A DNA stretch of 64,000 nt from Platynereis dumerilii. Its lineage: Eukaryota; Annelida; Polychaeta; Phyllodocida; Nereididae. Each line of letters starts with the position of its first letter. Position 1 is the stretch's first letter. Below are positions 35,401-47,400 of the stretch, piece by piece. The position numbers and the translations under genes were made by a program. The notes beneath the pieces were generated by a model. The model was not told the origin of the DNA, ran no database searches, and saw only the letters and a list, made by a program, of their open reading frames with translations. Where the stretch lies: NCBI GenBank assembly GCA_026936325.1, contig JAPTHN010000010.1:47590650-47654649 (forward strand), given 5' to 3'.

Positions 35401-38400
35401 GGCACATGGACATGGTTTACATGAGTCCCCTTTCACTACCCACCCCCCTCTAATAACCGACGTTAGGTCGGTTAAAAATCTAAAAGCCTTTTTTTAACAG
35501 GATTAGGCTGTCAGCAACACTTTAATTTCTAAAAAGTGCAGGCTGAAGAGCCAATGGGAGTCAAGATATCGTCCTAGACCATTGATGTTGGTATGCAAAT
35601 TGTAGGTATTTTTGAGAGCTTTCCAACCATGGCAGGTAAAATGGTGTATGAACCGCGGATAGGCAAAAATGGTCGAAAACGAAAAAAACATTGAAACCAA
35701 AACTGAAGTAGATAAGAATTGTCCTATCACAATTTTGAGAACAGATTTGGATTCCCCAGCTCAAAATTTACCTTTGAGGCACTAGTGCTTTTTAAATTTG
35801 CATAAAAATTAAAAATTGACACGTCCTACTGTAGTAAGGTTCAAAATTTATTAGTCCTTCAGCAAATCTACTGGCCCGCAGAACGCCAACTATTATTCAC
35901 ATTTTGTTTCCAGTACTTTTGCAACAAAAAAAATAACGTGCAAGCACTTTAAGCAGCACAGCCTGCACAGGCATGCCAGTCACGGAGATACTAAGGAGAA
36001 GAAGAAGAAAAAGGTATGGTTGACCTTTGACCCGTGGAAGCCAGTCTTCTATATTAAATTTTTCCATAACAGAAGGGCACCAAAAGTGACTGGTCGGAAG
36101 TTAAAAACCTACAGACAATGTACAGAAAATTTGAACAAGATTGGTGAAAGAGAGCGACCACCAGAGTGCTAACAAGATTAGCATAAAATTCTTGGGGTAA
36201 GAGCAGCTGTGCTGCTAAAAATCACCTGATTGTCACATAAATTGAAATGAAGATTCTGGTAATATGAAAACAATCTAGAGGATTTTTTGTTTTTACTACT
36301 AGATAATGAAATGTCCAATGCTTGTCAGCTATTTCAAAAGGTTTAAACTCAGTTGAGCTGTCCTGAGCAGCATCCATGCTACTCAATGAAGTGCGGAGGC
36401 TGAACAGCCTGAGGTGTATTTTCAGACCTCATGTGTAATTGTATATAGGCTGGGCTGATAAACTATCCATTTCAATTCAATTGAACAACCATTTATAAAT
36501 TTATCTATTATTTGATTTCAAACAATGTGCAATAAAAATGTTCCAATTGAATAAAGAATAATTTGATCAAATCAACATCCAAAGAAATCCACAACATCCA
36601 CGAGGTGGCAGGTGCTCCACTAGCTATAATGCTGGACTTCATTAATTAGTACTGAGGCCTGGGCCCACCATTAGCTTTCACTATAACTCTTGTTGTCCTG
36701 CACATGATTCTGGGAAAATGGTTCCACTCCAGTGGTTCCAAAAGTCAACATCCAGTGTTTTGGGAAGGGCAGGGCAACATTTACATTAACTTGGGAGAGT
36801 TCTTTCATTTCATGCTATCAATACCAGCTTCCCAAAACTAGTGTGGCTTAATGTTCCCTAATAACCTCTCAACACAAAGCAGACCTCATGAAATTAGTAT
36901 GTTTTTAGGTAAATTCCCTCCATTCACAAGATTGTGGAATCCTACCCTCCCCCCCACCCAAAATGGTAGAGTCCTTCTTCTTCTTCTTCTTCTTTTGGTG
37001 AATTCCCGCCTTTAGTGTAGGCGAACCTCTGAATCAGAGTGAAATGTTACAATTCATTAATAAGAGTGTCCCTGCGGGATGACAGGATGTAGCATATTGA
37101 GTTACATATGCTGTTTGCCCTGTATATGGACTCCGGGAACTGTAAGCCAACAACATTCAAAGCGTCACTACGTCTATCTACTTGAACTACTGAAGCTACT
37201 GGGTCTACTGGATTTTGAGGAGTAATTATGTCTCGGTCTATTTTATTGTCTCTCATATAGCAGCACCCATTTAGAATTGCCGAGCATATTTCCGAGTCCT
37301 TAATTGGAGGTTGTTTCTCTTCTTCGCAATAGAGGATTTTCAGGGAAGTAATCCTTTCCTCGATAAATTGGCGAGTGGACCTGCACCGAGCAGTTAGATG
37401 TAGGATGTCCTCTTCTTCCTCCATGCATAATGGACATGTGGAATTGCCTTCTTCTGGATTGCTCTGCATTCTTCTTACTTCTGACATGGTCTTGAATCTT
37501 CCGACAAGCATACGAGCACGAACTGATGCGGATGCGATCTTGTTCTTCATTCCCCTGCAGCAGGACCATAATTGATGTGGGGCTAGGCAGCTAGTCTCTC
37601 TCCACACCCACCATTTCAAAGTTGTTTTACGTGCCGCACTGTGCATGAGTTCGCCTTTCGCCTGATTTTGTATGGCAATGTTGATCTTTCGTTTCCATGC
37701 GAGTTTCTTATCAGGCATCACTAGTGCAGAGTAAATGTCTATGTCGTATTTTGTTGCTATTTTGCTGACATGTTGGAACCAACTCCATTTGTTCTTGTAT
37801 TGTGTAGAGAGCTGTCTTTCTGCAAGCTGCCGAAGCTCATGATTTCTTGGGAGTCTGCAAATGCTTCCGAAGAGTGACAAGGTTCTGCAGTGGAGATAAG
37901 CTTCTATAGGAAGCGCCCCCAGAAGGAGGTATATTGCTTCTGTTGCTACATTTTCTGGGAGGGCTTGAATCTGCCTAAGAAGTCTTTTGTAAAATTTATC
38001 AATCAGCTTGATATCCTGGGACGACGGGATCGTTGCCTCCAGTCCATGAAGTAGCCTAGGGGTGATGTACGTTTGAATAATCTTAAGCGCAGCAGGGGGA
38101 TCTATTCCATCGTTGCCGTGAAGACCAACTCTCAGGAAAAGGTAAGCTGCCCTTCTGGCTTTTTTGATGTTGCTGTTGACATCCGGCGAGTTTTTACCCT
38201 CTTTCCATGTCAGGCCTAGATTAGGGTGCATCAGTTGCCCCCTAAAAATTAAATAGTTGTTTGATTACCCTTGCCTTCTCCAATATTGTTCCTTTTGCCA
38301 AAAAAGAATGTCTTGTAAAGTTTCAGAACAATCGGAACATGTCTAGGGGTGGCACACATGCCCCAAAGTTAGTCCTGATTTTGATGAAAAATATCTCATT

Positions 38401-41400
38401 TGAGAATCTGCGGTATGCAATAATTCACTTAGTAATTGTACCAGAACAACAGGAAGGGTACCATGATGTAGAGGAGAAGAAGAGCTTTAATTTGAGTACC
38501 AGGAAGCCATATATCCAATTAAAATATCCATTTCAATTATCTTTCTATGATACACAAATTACAACGAAATTGAATTACGATATTGTGCATCTAAAAATAA
38601 ATGATAAGTTGATGTTATGCTATTACCACAATCATAATCATTATGTCATGTGGGATATTCATATATAAAGTCCATTAAAGGACATCTTAGACATGTGTAT
38701 ATTTTTATCCATAACATTTTAGTTTGCACATTATATTGCATTTTGAAAATCGGGCCCAAGAATCGAATACTGTTGCTAACTTCAGAGGCTCGGTGTGCCA
38801 AACTTCTATTTGATGGGAAATGAAATGGGAATGTTTTGAATAATCAAAAAATAAACTACAATGCATTGTGCTGTAATACTGATGTCAAACCTTTGTCCAT
38901 AGGCAAATAGCTCAATTCAATCGAAATGGTCCAATCGAGGACACTCATCCACAGTGATGTGGGCATGGGATTTGTATCAGTGCTTAAATTATTTTAGATC
39001 AATTAAATTTTCTATTCTGTACTAATCTAAAGATCCTTATAACTGATCTAGAGGAAAATTTTCCTTTGCCAGATCACATTTGGTGTTTTAAGAGCTCCGC
39101 ATCTAGACTTCAATCTATCATATAAGCTTATATTTTGTGTTTTCATAACTTTTATAAAATGAATGGTTTTTTCGTCGCTCATCATTTTCTGGCCATAGAT
39201 AGAAAGGAATTATTCTTTATAAGACAACTCTTTTTATCTTTATAAGTTGGGAGTCAAATTTAAGGCAAGTCAATTGAATCACCAGTCCAGCATCTCCCCT
39301 ATACATATAAGTCAGTTGTGAAATATGACCAAAAACTTTTTCAAGTTACAGCCAAAGTCAAAAGCACTGATTCGTCTTCATATGCATACATGTAAAGAAA
39401 TGACTGCCAATGGCTAAGAGAGCCTTAACAGCCATGTATATATATCGCTAGATTGTCAGTATGACAAACTTAATTTCAAAGCTAAGCTGTTGCAGTCTTA
39501 CAAGCCAACAAATTTCCATGAAATATAACACCGCCGGATCCTCGCCTACTGAAGCTTGATTGAATCAATTATTTGACTTCTGCTGTAAAAAATACAAATT
39601 GGTCTGTCCATTGAGCCCCCTGTTTCAAACACCATCCAGGTATATTTGCACTGCCTAGTGTTTCTTTTCCTGTCAGCGATAAGACGAACCTTATCTGTAT
39701 TATATTATTTCAGTGATGTTCTTTTCCAGTCTTACATGTCTGACAGAATATGCTCAAACAATCACACCAAAGATATTGAATAACTGAACAAGCAAAAAAC
39801 AAAATGTTTTTTGGTTAAATCTATGTGTCTGTTAGTTGGTAACAAACCCACAAAGAATTAGGAACATTGTTGAATTATTTATTCTGTTTACATCAGCACA
39901 TGTATGTATTTGCGAAATTGCAAGTGACCATGAATTGGTTCTCTTAGTCATACACCCATCATGTTGGTATTCAAATTGAAGCTTATGATTAGAGCTACAA
40001 GATGATATCATTTTTAATGTTATTGGATTGATACCCAATGAAATATAACAAACCGCGAAACCGATAAAATGGCAGAAAATTCAAAAATCCTAGAAACTTC
40101 AGTGCAAGTGTGCCACCCCTAAACGTTGTCCAATTTTTCTGAAACTTTACACAATGTGTTTCTGGTATAAAAGGAACATTCCTGCAGCTGGCAAGGTTTC
40201 TCCTTAAAAGTTGGGGCAACTGATGCACCCTAGCCTAGATGGGTGAACTCTTCTGTTCTGGAAATCTCCCTTCCCCCGAGGTTCCACACAGGCTGTTCGT
40301 ATCTGTCGGTCTTGGAGTTAACCATCTTGGTTATTGTAGACTTTTTGGGGTGGAGTTCGTATCGATGGTTGGTTGCATATTCCAGGGCTGCATCTAGTAG
40401 TGGTTGGACTTGGCTTGGGTTTTCGGTTATCAATGTAACGTCGTCTGCACATGCCGGTGAGCCTACATAGATATTCCCTATGCTCATCCCCAGTTGTGTG
40501 ATTACAAGTTGGAGTCACATGACCTACACCCAGTTCCCTCATTGGTCAGCCTACTACTTCTACTAGGTAAACAGCAAACATGGCAAACATTTGAAGAGGC
40601 AAACATTTAGATGTTCCACAGAAAGAACTATGAAACTGATGAAATAACAACATACACAGATGTCATTGCTATGCCAGAACTTCATTTGTATCACATATAA
40701 ATGGTCACATGAAAAATTTACACAGTTTGTTGGTCATTTGCCAAGTTTCAGGCCAATCTCATAATTAGTCAAAAGCAGACAACCCACTTTCAATCCCCTT
40801 TTCCCTTATCACTTCCCATCCCCTTAGCCCCCCTCTAAAAACCGCCGATAGGTCGGTTAAAAAGGAAATTGGATAAGGGCATCCGTCATGACAATAGTTC
40901 AACAGACAGGTAGAAAGGTGGACAGATGACAGCGGGAGGAATAAAGGGATAGAGAGATAGAGAGACAATCTATAGATAAAGAGATAGATAGATAAAAAGA
41001 AGGATAAACAGATGGAAGACTTATGGATAGATATATTGACAGATTAGATGTATGGATTTTGGATAAGACACATCAGCTATAAATCAGATATATAACTCAC
41101 TTTCTGTCTTAAAAACTGTGCAGAAGTCACAGAGAGATTTACATCAATATTATTGAAATAGCAGGACAGAAGGAAAGACAACAAACAAGAAAGACAGACT
41201 TACCAGCAGCTTCGGATGGGGCCCGGAATATCAAGTACGAATATGGCAATGGCTGGGTTATGGCTCCGATACTTTCACCTTTCGGACCCTAAATGTAAAA
41301 GATACAATAAATATAACAATGCTACTTTGGTACACTGAATTTTTCTCTGACCAATATAATACTTATCAAAGTATAAGTGATTTTTGGTCCTGCGAACCAC

Positions 41401-44400
41401 ATGAAATAAATCATCTGATGTTGCTATGTAAACAATGGGTGGTGGAATAATGATGTCACAATGTTTTGTGATGAAAGAGAGGCTCTGATTTTTCAGTATG
41501 GCCAAACATAATATACCATGTTTGGTGGCTGCCAGGGTTATTCTTTGGCCATTAAAAAAATATAGTGTCATGGGAAATAACTTATTTCTTAAATGACAGT
41601 GTGGTTCACATCAATGAGCATTAAGTTTTGATGTAGAATTACAAAAATATCTCATCTAAAAATCAACAAAAGTACAATGAAAAGCTTGGAAATGTTTAAG
41701 AGGATTACCTTGGTAGCCCAAATGGACTGCTCCAGAGGGTGGAAGAGCTTGAAACAGAAGCCGTCCTTCTTGGAAGGTCTCTCCAGCAGCTCACAGGTGT
41801 TTAGTAGGATAGTGCCAACCCAGTGACTAGACTGAAATTACATAAATTTATAATAAATAAATTTAAAATGTTAATGTTATGAAGAGAATATTTTCATTAC
41901 GACAGAATTTGGTCAAATATCAAGGTAGCCAGCTGCATACGATTCCAATGCCTCCTTAAATATCCGACTCCTGACTCCAAGGCTCTAAAGCCCTTCATGA
42001 TTTAGATGTCTTATAAAACTTATTCACTTAAGGTTGTTTTCAATAAATGTTTTAGCTACATGTACATGCTATCATTCCAAGAATTCATAATTAAATTTAT
42101 CAAATCTGACTATGCTCCCAACTAGTTTATTTTGTAATTCAGCTTCTCCCAAACCATTCCCTATATCCAAGACTACGACTCCCGACCCTCGTTACAAAGC
42201 CCTGTCAATAGGTACTCTCCAATTTATGAAAAGCTCCTTTTTGACAACTAAATGAAAATGAACATTAACCTTTTGTTTGTGGCTCTTGTAGAGCAGGAAG
42301 AGGCCAGGTTTGAGGACACACCAGAGTTTAGTCCAACTCTTGAGGGAGCCCCTGATCTTCAACCAGTCCCCCATGATTATCACAGTCGGGTCTTTTAGGG
42401 TAAAAAGAAGTTCTTTGGCCGCTCGCTTCTTCTCCTTGCGATACACCTTCTTCTGAACCTGCAGAGAAAAAATACAACACATTTTGTGAAAAAGGAATCG
42501 AAGGTTGGTTGGTTTCACAAGGATGATGATTGATGACAGGATGAAAAGTCTTTTTGTGGTCTCAATAACTAGCTGAGGATTCTTGTCTTTATTATATTTT
42601 GAAATTAATATATATATAAGAGTCAATACCAATTTTCACTACCGATACTGATGCACTGCTTATTCTCCTGTATTTACCTAACTACTCTTACTATTGTAAT
42701 ACTGATACTGACAAAGTGTTTTTCTTCATCATTTGAGATGACATTCATTTGAAAATTAGTATTTCAAATATCAATTTTTCCGACAAACTAAAGAGCAGTG
42801 GCAGTAATTCAACAGAGGCAGGTTAGTTTGGAGATACTTAAGCAAACGAGATGCACATATTTTGGAAAAGATATATGAAATAGTACACTTTACGACTAAA
42901 GTTACGACTAAATTTTGACAGGAAATACTACCTTAAGAGATTCATGTTTGGAGAGTTTGGAGCCGCTGGCGTTGGGAGGTGTCAACTTCTCCTTCTCCAT
43001 TTGTCCAGGGGTACACAACTTCCCTTCCGACTGAAAATACAACAAATATTATCAAATTAAATTTAAATATTGGCTAAATATTCACTGGGCACTCCTACAA
43101 GACAATTCTCCTATCACTATCCAATCGTAATTGATCACAATTTTTGTTTTATTTGTAACAGCATTACAATTCATAGAAATGGGAGTTCTTCTGGGTTTTT
43201 AAGTACAAGCATTATCATTTATCAGTCAGTCACAGAAATTGAAAACAGTTGTCGACGCATCATAATAAATCATCACTATGATGTCTTGCATGGAAGCCCG
43301 AATACTTTTAATAAATGAGATAGACCTTTAATTTTTTTTTCACAGTAGCACATACATGTGATATAGGATAATTTTCAGCTAAACATGAGAGTACTGGCAG
43401 AAATCTTGAGGATTTTCAGTTGTTGAATCTGCATATCCCATTTTAAACCAAATTTCCTGAAATTAACCTGTTAACCAAACATTTCATTCCCTCGCTGGTT
43501 CAAGCAATTTATCAATATATAAGAATGTGATAATATCACCAGTGACTTACTGAACAATTTGTGACAAGTACATTTAGACACTTCATGCATATATTGATAT
43601 AAGTCACATTGATGACAGTAACTTATCTTAATATATCACTTATCTAATGACTGACATTGATTCCTCAAATCATAACCAATCATTCCGATTGCTTGACAAA
43701 GCTGTTGTAAAAGATTAATAAAATTCACCAATCACTGCTCCATCATAAGTAACAATCATACCCAATAAGTAAGTTAGTACTTCTATCATCATACCTGAAA
43801 TATACCCATTTCTATCATCAACAGTCCATCTTCTAAAGCTCAATTAGAGTCTACAATCTCTCCATGTTATTGTAGTCACAATTTAAAACCGCTAAATGTA
43901 AACATTATTCAATTTTATCTCTTGGTAGGCGGTTACAAAGATATTGACATTTGACCAGTCGTTGAATCATATTCTGCCAACTTATCAGATGATACATATC
44001 GAAGCACCTTTCTTAGATACTGATAACAAACTAAGATAATTTTTTGTGTCATCTTCTTTTCATATCTTAAATCTTTGACACCAGAGGGCCTTATAAAAGT
44101 AGTTCACCATTTCCACACGATGGCACCGCAGTGTGATAAACAATACCATATAATGTAATGGGATGTTTATCACACCTATACGACAACATTTAAGCATGCT
44201 GTGTGCATAATTCATTTCACTGAAGACATACATGTAATGTATGTATATATTATATATTTTATTTTATTTATAATTCGCTAAATTAAGCAGAAATAAAAAG
44301 ATGCAACCAAGGCGAAAAAACTTAATTAACGTACAAGTACATTATATAAGAATTTATCTACTTAACCATTAAAATACTAATAATTTGGCTAATTAGCCAT

Positions 44401-47400
44401 CATAATTCACAAAATTACAATGTGATAACTTCTAGCCTTTAAGTGTTGTCATACACATACATTTATTGAATGGCACAGATTATGGTCAAATCATTTAAAG
44501 CCAACTAAATGTAGCCTTAAAATGTTAAATCACTCAATATACAGTCAATCGCATATAGATATGAATATCACCATACGAACATAATATCGGTTAAAATGTG
44601 ACTGGTTAAATATATTTCACAAAACATTTAAATGACTGTCAACAATTAACCGTACCAATACGCTGTTCGGACTATCGGGACTGGATTGTCGGATATACCT
44701 CCAGGCATCGCTAACGCTCTGGCGTTTGTTAAAATAAAGCAATTAGGTCTGTTATTTGAAAGATACTTTTCATACAACAGTATGATATTAGGCAACTTGA
44801 CACAGTACATTATAATAAGAAATAACATGTATAAATAATTGCTTCAAATATTCTACTTATATCCTATTTCAATTGCTTCCAATATGAGTCCATAAAGAAT
44901 CTGTATCTGAATGCCATATCCCCATCTCTAAAACGGACTGGTGCTCATTTGAGGCCCATCTTCCATTTAAGTTAATTAAGCAAATAAGCTATATTTTGGA
45001 CATTTTTGATATTGACCTATATATATAGCACACAGCTTTCATGTGCAGGTTTTATAAAATCCATATGTTTCAACCTCCGACATGATTTAACCAATCCAGG
45101 CACTTAGCTTCATTCTGACCCTGGCTAATTCGAGATAATCTCTATCATTCTATCATTTTAGGAGAATTTCGGACACTAAATCGCACAAAAGAAATAACAA
45201 GAATAAAATGCAGAAATAACGGAATAAAATAGAATACTCAACAGTCTAGGGTGCATCAGTTGCCCCCTAAAAATTAAATAGTTGTTTGATTACCCTTGCC
45301 TTCTCCAATATTGTTCCTTTTGCCAAAAAAGAATGTCTTGTAAAGTTTCAGAACAATCGGAACATGTCTAGGGGTGGCACACATGCCCCAAAGTTAGTCC
45401 TGATTTTGATGAAAAATATCTCATTTGAGAATCTGCGGTATGCAATAATTCACTTAGTAATTGTACCAGAACAACAGGAAGGGTACCATGATGTAGAGGA
45501 GAAGAAGAGCTTTAATTTGAGTACCAGGAAGCCATATATCCAATTAAAATATCCATTTCAATTATCTTTCTATGATACACAAATTACAACGAAATTGAAT
45601 AACGATATTGTGCATCTAAAAATAAATGATAAGTTGATGTTATGCTATTACCACAATCATAATCATTATGTCATGTGGGATATTCATATATAAAGTCCAT
45701 TAAAGGACATCTTAGACATGTGTATATTTTTATCCATAACATTTTAGTTTGCACATTATATTGCATTTTGAAAATCGGGCCCAAGAATCGAATACTGTTG
45801 CTAACTTCAGAGGCTCGGTGTGCCAAACTTCTATTTGATGGGAAATGAAATGGGAATGTTTTGAATAATCAAAAAATAAACTACAATGCATTGTGCTGTA
45901 ATACTGATGTCAAACCTTTGTCCATAGGCAAATAGCTCAATTCAATCGAAATGGTCCAATCGAGGACACTCATCCACAGTGATGTGGGCATGGGATTTGT
46001 ATCAGTGCTTAAATTATTTTAGATCAATTAAATTTTCTATTCTGTACTAATCTAAAGATCCTTATAACTGATCTAGAGGAAAATTTTCCTTTGCCAGATC
46101 ACATTTGGTGTTTTAAGAGCTCCGCATCTAGACTTCAATCTATCATATAAGCTTATATTTTGTGTTTTCATAACTTTTATAAAATGAATGGTTTTTTCGT
46201 CGCTCATCATTTTCTGGCCATAGATAGAAAGGAATTATTCTTTATAAGACAACTCTTTTTATCTTTATAAGTTGGGAGTCAAATTTAAGGCAAGTCAATT
46301 GAATCACCAGTCCAGCATCTCCCCTATACATATAAGTCAGTTGTGAAATATGACCAAAAACTTTTTCAAGTTACAGCCAAAGTCAAAAGCACTGATTCGT
46401 CTTCATATGCATACATGTAAAGAAATGACTGCCAATGGCTAAGAGAGCCTTAACAGCCATGTATATATATCGCTAGATTGTCAGTATGACAAACTTAATT
46501 TCAAAGCTAAGCTGTTGCAGTCTTACAAGCCAACAAATTTCCATGAAATATAACACCGCCGGATCCTCGCCTACTGAAGCTTGATTGAATCAATTATTTG
46601 ACTTCTGCTGTAAAAAATACAAATTGGTCTGTCCATTGAGCCCCCTGTTTCAAACACCATCCAGGTATATTTGCACTGCCTAGTGTTTCTTTTCTTGTCA
46701 GCGATAAGACGAAACTTATCTGTATTATATTATTTCAGTGATGTTCTTTTCCAGTCTTACATGTCTGACAGAATATGCTCAACAATCACACCAAAGATAT
46801 TGAATAACCGAACAAGCAAAAAACAAAATGTTTTTTGGTTAAAATCTATGTGTCTGTTAGTTGGTAACAAACCCACAAAGAATTAGGAACATTGTTGAAT
46901 TATTTATTCTGTTTACATCAGCACATGTATGTATTTGCGAAATTGCAAGTGACAATGAATTGGTTCTCTTAGTCATACACCCATCATGTTGGTATTCAAA
47001 TTGAAGCTTATGATTAGAGCTACAAGATGATATCATTTTTAATGTTATTGGATTGATACCCAATGAAATATAACAAACCGCGAAACCGATAAAATGGCAG
47101 AAAATTCAAAAATCCTAGAAACTTCAGTGCAAGTGTGCCACCCCTAAACGTTGTCCAATTTTTCTGAAACTTTACACAATGTGTTTCTGGTATAAAAGGA
47201 ACATTCCTGCAGCTGGCAAGGTTTCTCCTTAAAAGTTGGGGCAACTGATGCACCCTACTCAACACAAATCTAGATAAACAGCAATATTTCCAAAATAACA
47301 AATCCATTAACATATCAAATAAAACTTTTTTTTAAACAGAAATCAAAATTTTTTGAGAACCTGTGAGAAAAAGAAAAGAATTAACCTCATCACTCACAAA

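Noticed and set aside
36971-40510. Possible host gene encoding a 394-residue protein (37047-38231)
   Set aside because: Reverse-transcriptase-type C-terminus, Cys/His motif and simple 3' tail identify a LINE.
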